Shown here: in pieces, positions 1 to 8,907 of the stretch
How positions within the stretch are numbered: position 1 is the stretch's first letter
How the letters are laid out: the number at the start of each line of letters is the position of its first letter
From: an uncultured Isosphaeraceae bacterium
GTDB lineage: Bacteria > Planctomycetota > Planctomycetia > Isosphaerales > Isosphaeraceae
DNA: 64,000 nt
NCBI GenBank assembly: GCA_945957605.1
Contig: CAMFLR010000025.1
Coordinates: forward strand, 36,342-100,341
Reading direction: 5' to 3'
Translations under genes and position numbers: made by a program
Notes under the pieces: model-generated
Databases searched by the model: none
What the model saw: the letters and a program-made list of their open reading frames with translations, nothing else
Told to the model about the DNA's origin: nothing

Positions 1-39
1 GAGCACCACGACGTAACGGTCGGATCCTGATCAATACAA

Positions 40-78
40 AAGAGTCCGGCGCGAGCATTTTGCACACGCCGGACTCTT
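40..78. terminator. Hairpin terminator downstream of the serine hydrolase gene
   Basis: A perfect 12-bp inverted repeat (arms 40-51 and 67-78) encloses a 15-nt loop. Read on the minus strand it is followed by a T-rich stretch, as expected for rho-independent termination of the hydrolase gene that ends at 102. A short T run also follows on the plus strand, so it may work both ways. Confidence 0.75.
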
Positions 79-101
79 CCATTTTTCTCTCGCCCTTTTG
101 C

Positions 102-1202
102 TTATTGCACGTTCTGCACGACTCGCGGCTTACCGGCGGTCAGTGAGTCGATTGTTTCCTTCAGCTTCTTTTGCGCTTCGGCATTTTCGGGCAGAGCATC
201 TTTGTGGAAAGCGGGCAGTAGCTTATCCCACACAACGCTCAACTCGGCCTGCATGTTCTTGGTGTCGGCGGTGATAGCGATCACTGCGTCTTGCTCGGGA
301 AGCACGACGCAGAATTGACCGTTGGCACCGTCGCCACGAATCGCGCCGTGACGGCAACGCCAGAACTGGAAGCCGTAGCCCTGAGCCCAGTCGCTATTGG
401 GATCGCTGCCGTTCGAGACCTGTTTGGACGTCGCGGCTTCAACCCAACGCGCAGGGATGAGTTGCTTGCCTTCCCACATCCCCTTCTGCAAGTAAAGCTG
501 TCCGAACTTCGCAACGTCTTCCGTACGAATGAAGAGGCCGAAGCCGCCCAGGATAATTCCCTGCGGGCTCGTTCCCCAGCGCGGATCTTTGATGCCGAGC
601 GGGTCGAAGAGGCGCGGCTTGAGATACTCGAGCACAGTCTGGCCGGTCACCTTCTGAACGATCGCCGAAAGCATGTATGTTGCGGGCGTGTTGTATTTGA
701 AGTGCGTGCCAGGCTTCCGCGGAACTGGATGCGCAAGGAAGGCTTTCACCCAGGACACGTCCTTTGTGAGTTTGACTTCAACCTCGTGACCCGTCGACAT
801 CGTGAGCAGGTCGCGCACCTTCATCGCCTTGAGGTTTTCCGAAGGCTCGGCGGGAGCGTCGTCTGGGAAGAACTTGAGCACGGGATCGTCGATGCTGAGC
901 TTGCCGTCTTCAACCGCGAGTCCGACGGCCGTTGAGGTGAAACTTTTGCTCAACGAATTCATGATGTGGTGGGTTTCAGGCGTTTGCGGCTTCCACCACG
1001 ATTCGGCGACGACCTTGCCGTGACGCACCAGCATGAAGCTGTGCATCGTGTTGACCTTTTGATCGGCCGACTCGATATAGGCGCGAATCACGTCGGACGA
1101 AACGCCTTGAGATTCGGGCGTTGCCCTCGGCAGCGATTGGGCGTTTGAAGATGACACTGCGCCGAGCAGCGCAATTCCAAGAAGCAAGTGCGTGCGTTTC
1201 AT
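102..1202 (-). CDS. Secreted serine hydrolase of the beta-lactamase/penicillin-binding-like family
   Basis: The 366-residue product starts with a signal peptide (residues 1-21, hydrophobic core then ...SSSNAQ). The class C beta-lactamase/esterase fold is recognised by the SLSK tetrad (S83-x-x-K86), which supplies the nucleophile and general base, and by a tyrosine near residue 170 in the KYN context. A GANGQ segment lies near the C-terminus. The family includes esterases, D-aminopeptidases and peptidoglycan-related hydrolases, so the substrate cannot be named. An AGGCGG stretch precedes the ATG. A strong hairpin terminator follows. The next gene upstream, an MMPL transporter, is on the same strand 145 bp away. 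Confidence 0.85.
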   Translation of the reverse strand: MKRTHLLLGIALLGAVSSSNAQSLPRATPESQGVSSDVIRAYIESADQKVNTMHSFMLVRHGKVVAESWWKPQTPETHHIMNSLSKSFTSTAVGLAVEDGKLSIDDPVLKFFPDDAPAEPSENLKAMKVRDLLTMSTGHEVEVKLTKDVSWVKAFLAHPVPRKPGTHFKYNTPATYMLSAIVQKVTGQTVLEYLKPRLFDPLGIKDPRWGTSPQGIILGGFGLFIRTEDVAKFGQLYLQKGMWEGKQLIPARWVEAATSKQVSNGSDPNSDWAQGYGFQFWRCRHGAIRGDGANGQFCVVLPEQDAVIAITADTKNMQAELSVVWDKLLPAFHKDALPENAEAQKKLKETIDSLTAGKPRVVQNVQ

Positions 1203-1347
1203 GAATCCGCCTGGCTGTTGAAGGTCGTTTGAGAAACAAAGGGTGACGGCACGAGATTAAGCCGCGCGTCGGCCGCGAGCAAGCGGCGCGCGGCTCCTCG
1301 CTGCGCGGGGTTTGGCGCAGGCCTTTGTAGCAATTTGCCGCCCGAAT

Positions 1348-3717
1348 CTATTGCGCAGCTTGAGTACGATTCTTCCGCGCTTCGAGGAGCGTAAGGCACG
1401 CGGGAAGAAGCACGAGATTGCCGATCGTACTGCCCGCCGTCGCGATACCTACCATCGTGCCGAAATTCGCGAACGGTGAGAACTCGCTGAGGCGAAGAGC
1501 AAGAAATCCGATTGCCACGGCCGAACTCGAAAGAATGACTCCTGGGCCAGTAATCGAATAGCTCGATTCCAGGCTCTGGGAGAACGGCAGAGTCTTTCGC
1601 GACTTGCGGAATTGCAGAAGGCAGTGAAACGTATCATCGACCGAGAGTCCGAGCGCGACGCTGGCGACGAGCGCGGTGGCCATGTCGAGCTTGATGCCCA
1701 TCCATCCCATGAGGCCAAGCACTAGGCCCACGGCGAGTAGCGTCGGCACCATCGCCAATCCGGCAAGAACGAGGCTGCGAAGCGCGAGCGTGAGCATCAG
1801 CAGGATGCCCGCGACTGACCAGAAGAAGGTTTCCCACTGGGTGAGAATTACGCCTTCGGTGGTGCGAGTCATCAGATACGAGAGGCCAGTGAGATACGAG
1901 CCGGCACCAAAGTCGGCGCGAGCATCGGCGACGGCGCGGTTGAAGATGTAGTTCTTGGCTTCGGTGGGCTGCTGTTCGACGAGCCGAATCAAAGCGCGGG
2001 CGTTGTTTCGGTCGGGATCCTTGGTGCGGTTCCAGAACCCGGTCATCAACTCGGCCTGCGGCGATGCGGCGATCAGGTCGAGCTTGGTGTCGAGAATTCG
2101 TTTTGCGACATCCGGCGCCAGGCTCGCGAACCGGCGATCGGGATCGAGCACGGTCGCGAGCGAGAGCACGTAATCGGCGTGGGGACGTTTCGTGTCAGAC
2201 TGCGTGAGCGAGCTTTCGAGGCGGCGAAGTTTTTCGAGCGAGTCGAGCGTCACATCCTTGCCGAACGGCACGATGAGCTGAACGACGCCGATGCCTCCGA
2301 GACGCGACTCAACCATGTTGTAGTCGCTGACGACACGGGCATCAGGCGTGAAGGCGTTGATATAGTTCGACTCGTAGGTAAGTCGGCGAATGCCGAACGC
2401 GAGCGGGATGACGGTTGCAAGCATCGTCAACACGACAAGCTGCGGATGCCGCTCAACCCACGCGGTGAGCCGCGTCATCCGACCCATCACACGAGACTCG
2501 GCCTCGAAGTTTTCGCGAAGGCCAAGCCGAAATGGGGGCACCATCGCAATCGGTGCGAGTGCCATTGTGAGAAGCGACGCGATGAGGGTGCAAACGCCGA
2601 GAATCGAGCCAAATTGTTGCACTGGGACGACCGAACTCGTCATCAGTGCGCCATAGCCGATGGCGCCCGTGATTGCGGTCCACAGGATCGGCACCGAGAC
2701 CGAGGCGAGCGTTGAGAACGCGGCCGAGCGTGCACTCGTCTGATGGCGGCGGTCGTCGCGAAAGTGCGTGGCGAGGTGGCTGGCGGCGGGCATCGTCAAC
2801 ACGATGATCTGAGCGACGAGCGGGCCACCAGAGAGCGAAAGCTTGAGGTTGAACGTCGCGAGTACCCATTCGGTCGCAAGCCAGACAATCCAGCCGGCGA
2901 GAATCGGAATCAGCGCCCACCAGAGGGAGCGCGTCGCAGTGAGCGTGACCAGGCCGATGAGCACCATTCCCACAGCGGCCAGACGGCGACCGTCCGCCTC
3001 GATCGCAATGAAACCATCGGCGAGCAAGACTGGCGGTCCGACGACTGCCGGTCGTGGAAGTTTGTGGCGCTCGGCAAAAGCATCGGCGATGGTGCGCAGT
3101 GAGAGAATGGTGGCTTTGACGTCGTGATCGCCTGTCTTCTTGAGTCGAGCGACAACGGCCGTCGTGGTACCGCGACCGTCGATCAGCGTGCCCTTGAACA
3201 GCGGGTGTTTTGTGATGCGCGTTTTCAGATCGTTGAGTGCGCTGCTGTCGCTCGAACGAATTGCCGCGCCGACATTCAAGGGATTCGACGATCCGGCGAG
3301 CGTGCCGAGATTGTCTTTGATGGCGCGAATCGCCCGGTCGCGCAACAGGGCGGGGAGCTTGTCGAGGGTCAACAGCGCGTCGTCGATCTTCCAGAGCAGG
3401 GGCATTGCATCGAGCGATTCGACTCGTGCGACGCCATCAATCTTTCCAGGCGCAATCGCATCGGCCAATTCGGCGACGCGGTCGATGCCGGCGGGAGTGA
3501 GGACATTGGGGTCGTCGTAGGCGATGAAGACGAAGTTGTCGTCACCGAACGCGGCCGAGGCGCGCTGGTAGACGGCCATCGCCGGATCGTCGTCTGCGAA
3601 GAACGACTTGATCGATTGCTCGTAGCTAACGCGCTTGCCCTGCGCGATGAGGGCGACGAGCAGCAGCAACACCACCGGCAGCGTGACGTAGCGCAGCCTG
3701 ACCAACAAATTGAACAC
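1348..3717 (-). CDS. MMPL/RND-family membrane transporter
   Basis: The protein of about 789 residues has the RND/MMPL architecture: an N-terminal transmembrane helix, a large extracytoplasmic domain, a block of hydrophobic helices, a second soluble domain, and a second helix block ending near the C-terminus. A conserved GLSVDDTFH segment in the second helix block matches the family. Such proteins export lipids or hydrophobic compounds using the proton gradient. No adaptor or outer-membrane partner gene lies next to it. The frame is open up to a TTG at 3753, but the GTG at 3717 is preceded by GGGGA at good spacing and puts the start just before the first helix, so it is preferred here. The substrate is unknown. 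Confidence 0.85.
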   Translation of the reverse strand: MFNLLVRLRYVTLPVVLLLLVALIAQGKRVSYEQSIKSFFADDDPAMAVYQRASAAFGDDNFVFIAYDDPNVLTPAGIDRVAELADAIAPGKIDGVARVESLDAMPLLWKIDDALLTLDKLPALLRDRAIRAIKDNLGTLAGSSNPLNVGAAIRSSDSSALNDLKTRITKHPLFKGTLIDGRGTTTAVVARLKKTGDHDVKATILSLRTIADAFAERHKLPRPAVVGPPVLLADGFIAIEADGRRLAAVGMVLIGLVTLTATRSLWWALIPILAGWIVWLATEWVLATFNLKLSLSGGPLVAQIIVLTMPAASHLATHFRDDRRHQTSARSAAFSTLASVSVPILWTAITGAIGYGALMTSSVVPVQQFGSILGVCTLIASLLTMALAPIAMVPPFRLGLRENFEAESRVMGRMTRLTAWVERHPQLVVLTMLATVIPLAFGIRRLTYESNYINAFTPDARVVSDYNMVESRLGGIGVVQLIVPFGKDVTLDSLEKLRRLESSLTQSDTKRPHADYVLSLATVLDPDRRFASLAPDVAKRILDTKLDLIAASPQAELMTGFWNRTKDPDRNNARALIRLVEQQPTEAKNYIFNRAVADARADFGAGSYLTGLSYLMTRTTEGVILTQWETFFWSVAGILLMLTLALRSLVLAGLAMVPTLLAVGLVLGLMGWMGIKLDMATALVASVALGLSVDDTFHCLLQFRKSRKTLPFSQSLESSYSITGPGVILSSSAVAIGFLALRLSEFSPFANFGTMVGIATAGSTIGNLVLLPACLTLLEARKNRTQAAQ

Positions 3718-3837
3718 GGTGCAGATCCCCGGTGGTGCTGCAACCGGCCTCAATCCGAGGCCGGCGACTCCATTCCGGGTTGGTTATACGGGCCGAATGC
3801 CGCCAATGTCGACCCCGATTGCCCAACTGACCAGGGA

Positions 3838-5310
3838 TTATTTGAGCAAATTGATCGTTACGAGGTGGTAAACGCTGTAGCTCGCCACGATCGAGATCGA
3901 GAAGAATGCGATCCAGACGAGGATGTCGGTGATGAACAGCGGCCCGACGCGGCGGTCGGCATCGCGCAGCCTCAGGAAAATCGCTGCGCCGGTGATCAAC
4001 GGGAGCATCAGCGATTGTGCATAGCCGCCGATCGCCACCAGCGTTTTGGGATCGGGGAACGCGAAAAACAGGAAGATTGCGAGCAGCGGGTAAAACACGC
4101 AGAAGGCGCTGACAGTTCGTTCCCGACCACGGACATCATGAGTCCGCCAGAGACCGGCTAGGTTGAGGAAGTCGGCTGTGAGGCGGCTATTGCCGGCGGT
4201 CGCGACATAAAGCGTCTTGAACAGCACGGCCCAGGCGCCGACGAGGAAAACCTCGCGCGTCCAGGTGCCGAGCGGCTTAACGTACATTTGTGCCAGGGTT
4301 TCGATCATCCCCGACCCTTGGGGGATGAGCCCCTGCGGCTTGAGAACTGCCGCACCCAGGATGTAGAACGCAACCGTGGCGACCGTGAACACGATCATGC
4401 TGAACCAAGCGTCGAGCTGCATGATCCGCAGCCAGCCCCTCGCGCGTTTTGCCCAGCTATCGCTTTCGTCGCGCGGGCCGACCGAGCGGGCGTATCCCTT
4501 CTCGATGCACCAGTAGGGATAGGCGAAGAGCTCGCTCGCACCCACGCCGGTAATGCCGAATGTCGATGCAGCGAGAAACACGCCGGTCACCGGCATTGCG
4601 AACTCAAAGCCAGTTTTAAGCTCGTCCCACTTAACTGGGAAGTCGGTAAACGGTAGGCCAAGCACGCAGGCGACGGTGACGAACGTCACGAACGCGACGA
4701 GTGCCGTTGTGATCTTTTCAAGCCGCCGGTAGCCGCCCGAGAGTAGCAAGGCAATAGCGGCCAGGCCGGTGAGTGTGGCCCAGAAGTGTTCGGGATGTTT
4801 GGCGAGAAAGTCGCCGAAGCTTGGGTTAATCGAAGCTCCGAATTTGGCGACCGCCGCCGAGGCACCCGGAAACGCCATGTGCGCAGCCTGACCGACGAGC
4901 CCTTCCATCGCGCCGATTTGGGCCTGGGTCGTCAACATCATGAAGAGCCAGAGCCAGCTCAACCACGACGTTCCCAGCCGAGGGCCGGGCAAGGTATCGA
5001 GCGCGGCGAGGGTGGTTTTGCCGTGCGTGATCGCATAGCGGCCCAGCTCGACCTGCACGAACACCTTGATGACGCACGAGAGCAGAATGAGCCAGAGGAG
5101 GACGTAGCCTTCCTTCGCACCCAGGCCGGTCGTTGCGATCAATTCGCCGGTGCCGACGATCGAACCGGCCAGAATAAGCCCAGGGCCAATCTTGGTGAGC
5201 GACTTGAGCAAGCTCGTCGGCGGGTTCTCGATCGCCTTGTCGTCGAGTGCGTAGTAGTCGATGACCTCGTGACGGTCGAGCGCATCGTCGGCGGTGGGTG
5301 CTTGGCTCAT
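3838..5310 (-). CDS. Divergent Nramp-like metal transporter
   Basis: The 490-residue protein has about 11-12 hydrophobic helices and the general Nramp sequence pattern (LTKIGPGLILAGSIVGTGEL in helix 1). The metal-coordinating motifs of canonical manganese/iron Nramps are not present. The DPGN motif of helix 1 is replaced by VGTGE, and the MPH motif of helix 6 by a GVGASELFAYPYW segment. It therefore belongs to a non-canonical Nramp branch, and divalent metal transport should not be assumed. It stands alone between an MMPL gene and a glycosyltransferase on the same strand, with gaps of about 100 bp on each side. Confidence 0.8.
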   Translation of the reverse strand: MSQAPTADDALDRHEVIDYYALDDKAIENPPTSLLKSLTKIGPGLILAGSIVGTGELIATTGLGAKEGYVLLWLILLSCVIKVFVQVELGRYAITHGKTTLAALDTLPGPRLGTSWLSWLWLFMMLTTQAQIGAMEGLVGQAAHMAFPGASAAVAKFGASINPSFGDFLAKHPEHFWATLTGLAAIALLLSGGYRRLEKITTALVAFVTFVTVACVLGLPFTDFPVKWDELKTGFEFAMPVTGVFLAASTFGITGVGASELFAYPYWCIEKGYARSVGPRDESDSWAKRARGWLRIMQLDAWFSMIVFTVATVAFYILGAAVLKPQGLIPQGSGMIETLAQMYVKPLGTWTREVFLVGAWAVLFKTLYVATAGNSRLTADFLNLAGLWRTHDVRGRERTVSAFCVFYPLLAIFLFFAFPDPKTLVAIGGYAQSLMLPLITGAAIFLRLRDADRRVGPLFITDILVWIAFFSISIVASYSVYHLVTINLLK

Positions 5311-5407
5311 GGGGAAAGTTGCCTGGTTCGGCTTGCTGGTTGGCCGGTAGAAGATGCGACGCCTCGACTTAAGAGGCCCGCCATCGTACGGTCAACCCGT
5401 CGCCGAT

Positions 5408-6643
5408 TCAACCAGCCGGCATGCGCGACCGCTCGGCACCAATGTGCGGCGCGGGGATGGGACTTGTGCGACCAGTGACCTCGTCGATCAACCCGAGCAG
5501 ACGCGACCGAAACACGTTCGTGGAAAGTGCCTCGGCGCGTCGCCGGCCTTCGCTTGGATCATTGGGACATCCATCGGCTTCCCAAGTCGAAATGACTGAC
5601 ATAAGTCCTTCAGTGGTTGGATCTTGGTACAGGCGTCCGACGCGGTCATCCACGTTTTCCGCGACTCCGCCTCGGCCCAATGCAATCACCGGGCAGCCGG
5701 TTGCGAGTGCTTCCATCGGCACGATGCCGAAGTCTTCCTCGCCGGGGAAGAGCAGGGCACGGGCCTGGCGGTAGTGGTCGCGAATGACCTCGTCGCTTTG
5801 CCAGCCGAGGAAGCGCACTGTTGGGCCAGCATTCGCGGCTAGCTTCGCGCGTTCGGGACCTTCGCCGATGACGTCGAGCGGTAGATTAAGTCGCGAACAG
5901 GCTTCGATCGCCTGCTCGATGCGTTTGTACGGAACCAGAGCTGAAACAATGAGATACGCGCCGGAACGAGGCGAATTGTCGGGCGTGTAAAACGTGGTTT
6001 CGACCGGCGGTTCGATGATCCGGCTGTCGCGTTCGTACGAGCGAGCGATTCGGTCGCGAATCGTCTGGCTAATCGCGACAAAATGGGTAACCCCGGCTGC
6101 GGTGCGCTTGTCCCAATCACGCAAAGAATTGAGCAAGCCAGCTGCGAGGGCACGCTTGAGCGGTTTATTGCGCCACGACTGGAGGTAGGATTCGCGGCCG
6201 TCCCAGGCGTAGCGCATCGGGGTGAAGCAATAGGAGATGTGCGGTATCCCACGCGGGACGCGAACCGCTTTGGCGACGCAGTGGCTGAGGCTTACGACGA
6301 CGTCGACGTCGCCGACATTCCACATCCGCGCGGCGGCCGGCATGATGGGGAGCAGTTTACGGTAATGCTTGTGGACGCCGTGGATGCGCTGAAGCGCGGA
6401 CGTCCGGATATTCATGCGCTCGATGGTCGGGCTGAGCGCGCCTTTGCGATGGATGAGCGTGTGGAGGGTGGCGTCGGGAAACGCCTGACAGAGGACGTCG
6501 AGGCATTTTTCGCCACCGCGCATGCCGGTCAGCCAGTCGTGAACAAGAGCGACTCGCAGGCCCCCGTTGCGTCCCGACGCATGTACTCCGTTCTTACCGC
6601 GCAGCAAGCGAGGCGCGGCAACGCCGCGATGGCTGGCATCCAT
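5408..6643 (-). CDS. Family 4-type glycosyltransferase
   Basis: A GT-B glycosyltransferase that would transfer a sugar from a nucleotide donor during polysaccharide or glycolipid assembly. The N-terminal domain begins with GLRVALVHDWLTGMRGGEK. The C-terminal donor-binding domain has the E-x7-E signature in EEDFGIVPMEALATGCPV. The start chosen is the ATG at 6643, preceded by GGAG with 8-nt spacing. The frame stays open to 6718 without a better start. No other polysaccharide genes are adjacent, although a flippase/glycosyltransferase pair lies at 30.8-33.4 kb. Donor and acceptor sugars are not predictable. Confidence 0.85.
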   Translation of the reverse strand: MDASHRGVAAPRLLRGKNGVHASGRNGGLRVALVHDWLTGMRGGEKCLDVLCQAFPDATLHTLIHRKGALSPTIERMNIRTSALQRIHGVHKHYRKLLPIMPAAARMWNVGDVDVVVSLSHCVAKAVRVPRGIPHISYCFTPMRYAWDGRESYLQSWRNKPLKRALAAGLLNSLRDWDKRTAAGVTHFVAISQTIRDRIARSYERDSRIIEPPVETTFYTPDNSPRSGAYLIVSALVPYKRIEQAIEACSRLNLPLDVIGEGPERAKLAANAGPTVRFLGWQSDEVIRDHYRQARALLFPGEEDFGIVPMEALATGCPVIALGRGGVAENVDDRVGRLYQDPTTEGLMSVISTWEADGCPNDPSEGRRRAEALSTNVFRSRLLGLIDEVTGRTSPIPAPHIGAERSRMPAG

Positions 6644-6740
6644 GCCGGCGACTCCATCGTTAAAAACAGTCGGTCTGCTCAAGGGCCGCAAACTAATCAA
6701 GATTCGCGATTCAGGCAACCTCAGGCGGCCGGTTCATCGA

Positions 6741-6965
6741 CTATCGCGTGGGCTGTGCTGTCGGTGGAGCGGCACTCGATCCCTTGGCTCGCGCGGGAGC
6801 ACCTTTCATGAATGAAGTGCAACCGCTGTTGCCGGAGACGCGCAGGCGGAAAGGTTGAAGCTCCTCCTCGATGCACAATCCCATGCTTTGATTTTGAATG
6901 GTGGCTTCGGGCTCGATTTGCCACCACTTACAGTCCTTGCATTCGCCCCAGCTTTCGTTCGACAT
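6741..6965 (-). CDS. Small four-cysteine protein, possibly Fe-S (HiPIP-like)
   Basis: A 74-residue protein with four cysteines at C9, C12, C31 and C49, in the contexts CKDCKWW, GLC and SGCTSF. This CxxC...C...C spacing, with an aromatic pair after the second cysteine, resembles the small HiPIP-like subunits such as the benzylsuccinate synthase beta subunit, which carry a 4Fe-4S cluster. That assignment is from pattern memory only. A GGAG ribosome-binding site lies 8 nt before the ATG. The Ala/Pro-rich C-terminal 20 residues are low in complexity. It lies between a glycosyltransferase and a divergent DUF4240 gene, with no radical enzyme nearby. Confidence 0.55.
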   Translation of the reverse strand: MSNESWGECKDCKWWQIEPEATIQNQSMGLCIEEELQPFRLRVSGNSGCTSFMKGAPARAKGSSAAPPTAQPTR

Positions 6966-7116
6966 GGCTCAGGCTCCGACTGTTTTGAGGTCGAGAACTC
7001 GTTTGATTCAACATCGAATTTTGATGCAAACGACACGCCACCTGCTTTTGGTGTCTGGTAGAATCGGCCATCAGACGTCTGGTCACTTTCGATACCGCGC
7101 CCTGAGGTCAATTGCC

Positions 7117-7605
7117 ATGGACGAAACCAGGTTCTGGTCGATGATCGAAATGGCGTGGAAATCGGCCGGCGGGAAGACCAAGTCGCGCCAAAGACTCGCG
7201 CAGGGATTGCTTTCTGAAGACAAGGCCGACGACCTTATGGATGCGCTTGAACTCGTCGTACCGGCGCTTCAAACGGACCTTGAAACTTTGCCGGCCGATG
7301 AGCTGGCAGAGTTCGATCGGATTCTCGAACGCAAGCTGTTCGACATCGATCGCGCCGAGGTGCAACAGGCGACCGACGGCTCGGACGATGGTTTCCTCTA
7401 CGCACGCGGCTTCATCGTGATTGCCGGCAAGGAGTACTACGACGCGGTCAACGCCGATCCCTCAATTGCTATGATGGACATGGAATGTGAGGATATGTGC
7501 TATATTTCCTGGCAAGTCTACCGCGATAAGTTTGGCGATCTTCCCGATACCGGTATTTCTCGAGAGACTTGTTCGAACAAAGCAGGTTGGCCGGACGAAA
7601 ATTGA
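7117..7605 (+). CDS. DUF4240 domain protein
   Basis: The 162-residue protein starts MDETRFWSMIEMAW, the usual N-terminus of DUF4240 proteins. It continues with the LPADELAEFDRILERKLFDID core and the ARGFIVIAGKEYYD segment typical of that family. The function is unknown; members are small soluble proteins found in many bacteria. The ATG at 7117 is chosen over upstream in-frame starts because homology to the family begins exactly there. It is transcribed away from the small cysteine protein and converges with the gene ending at 7625. Confidence 0.8.
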   Translation: MDETRFWSMIEMAWKSAGGKTKSRQRLAQGLLSEDKADDLMDALELVVPALQTDLETLPADELAEFDRILERKLFDIDRAEVQQATDGSDDGFLYARGFIVIAGKEYYDAVNADPSIAMMDMECEDMCYISWQVYRDKFGDLPDTGISRETCSNKAGWPDEN

Positions 7606-7624
7606 GGCGGCGTGCCTGTGTCGT

Positions 7625-7993
7625 TTACGAAGAGGCGGCGTGCCAGTCGAAACCGCACCAGAGGCACTGGCGTGCTAGCGGCGTGCGAAGGACTCGTTCG
7701 CAACGCGGGCACCGATTTACAACAATATCGGTGCAATCTACGAGAACCCGCATGCAGACCCGGCGACGATAAACCTCGTGCCCATCTGCAAGCGCAGTGT
7801 TGACCTCGGCCTCGTCTGTACGGCCCCAACTTGCATACAATGGATATTCGGGAGGAGCGTTCAACTTCGCGAGCTTTTCACGACCGATAATGGCATGTCT
7901 AACGCGACGTTCGAACGAAGTCATCCGACTCGTCAGGTAATTCCAGACGTATCTGGTGAGTTCTTGGTCGTCGTCGTACTCGATCGCGTTCAT
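7625..7993 (-). CDS. Uncharacterised protein with C-terminal zinc-ribbon pattern
   Basis: A 122-residue protein not recognised by family. The N-terminal two thirds is charged and probably helical. The C-terminus holds two CxxC pairs (CPRC and CLWC, 16 residues apart) that look like a treble-clef or rubredoxin-like zinc site. The start codon overlaps the stop of the upstream gene (7990-8880) by 4 bp, so the two are very likely translationally coupled. Confidence 0.6.
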   Translation of the reverse strand: MNAIEYDDDQELTRYVWNYLTSRMTSFERRVRHAIIGREKLAKLNAPPEYPLYASWGRTDEAEVNTALADGHEVYRRRVCMRVLVDCTDIVVNRCPRCERVLRTPLARQCLWCGFDWHAASS

Positions 7994-8880
7994 TTTGCTT
8001 CAGGAAATTCTTTTGATAATTGTATGAGCGATCGGGTCACATCCTCTTCCGTGCCCACGGCGACGAACATTCGATACGAGTAATCGCCGGGTTTGACACC
8101 ATTGGGATCACGCACGCGAAACACGCAATTCCACTTCGTCACGTGTTCGGGGACGAAGCAGAATCGCCCATAGCCTGGGGCGAGATCGGGAGAGAATATT
8201 CCCATCGCGTGCGAACCGTTCGTGGTCGAGAGAACGACGGGCGCGGGCTGTTCGCCCGGGCCGTCGGAGAGCGGCATGAGCTTTCCCGAAGCATGATCGA
8301 ACGTCAGGAAGCGGCTGAACTCCTCGGGCATATAACCTGTTAATGCTTCAAATTGAGCAAAAGTGTGGCGTTCGTCGGCGGGCAGATTGAACGTCACATT
8401 GTATTCGATGATCTGAGAATTGTCTTTGTGACCAATATGAACGTGTTTTGTCAGTTTGTGTTTGGACAGGATTCGATCATTGTATGCGAGATGACCTTCG
8501 GACCGTTCACCCGGCTTGAGCCAGAAAGCCATCAGGTTGCTTGTGTGGAGGTCTGCGCCGCTTGCGGTCAGGCTGAGCAGTTTGCTGGAAGAGCGCGGGC
8601 CGGCGCCGTCGCGGCGAGAACCGGCTTCGGTGGGGTTAAAGGTTTCGGGAAAGAACTGGCCGTTGCAATCGAAGTTCGACGCCGATTGCAGTTGCCGGCC
8701 GTGATCGGTGCTATTGATGAATTCCTTGCCGTTCCAGGTCAGCGAGTGAATCGCGCCGGCGAGTCGCTCGGTCGTGGTGATGACGATTTCCGACGCACCC
8801 GCCTTCGCGCGAATAACCGAATTTCCCGATGGCGGTGCAGTCTGACCGATCAACAAGCCGGCGAGGATGAGCGAGACCAT
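7990..8880 (-). CDS. Uncharacterised exported protein, beta-rich
   Basis: A 296-residue protein with a short hydrophobic N-terminus (MVSLILAGLLIGQTAPPSG) that may act as a signal peptide. The rest is rich in alternating polar and hydrophobic residues, including ERLAGAIHSLTWNGKEFIN. This hints at a galactose-mutarotase-like beta-sandwich fold, but no catalytic signature can be confirmed. It overlaps the downstream zinc-ribbon gene by 4 bp and lies 27 bp downstream of the FAD dehydrogenase gene, so all three may be one transcript. Confidence 0.55.
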   Translation of the reverse strand: MVSLILAGLLIGQTAPPSGNSVIRAKAGASEIVITTTERLAGAIHSLTWNGKEFINSTDHGRQLQSASNFDCNGQFFPETFNPTEAGSRRDGAGPRSSSKLLSLTASGADLHTSNLMAFWLKPGERSEGHLAYNDRILSKHKLTKHVHIGHKDNSQIIEYNVTFNLPADERHTFAQFEALTGYMPEEFSRFLTFDHASGKLMPLSDGPGEQPAPVVLSTTNGSHAMGIFSPDLAPGYGRFCFVPEHVTKWNCVFRVRDPNGVKPGDYSYRMFVAVGTEEDVTRSLIQLSKEFPEAK

Positions 8881-8907
8881 TGATGTTCCGTCCCTGGGTT
8901 GAGTCGA

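Noticed and set aside
3124..4161. 345-codon plus-strand open frame across the MMPL/Nramp boundary
   Set aside because: Composition is typical of an antisense shadow and it runs across two real genes.
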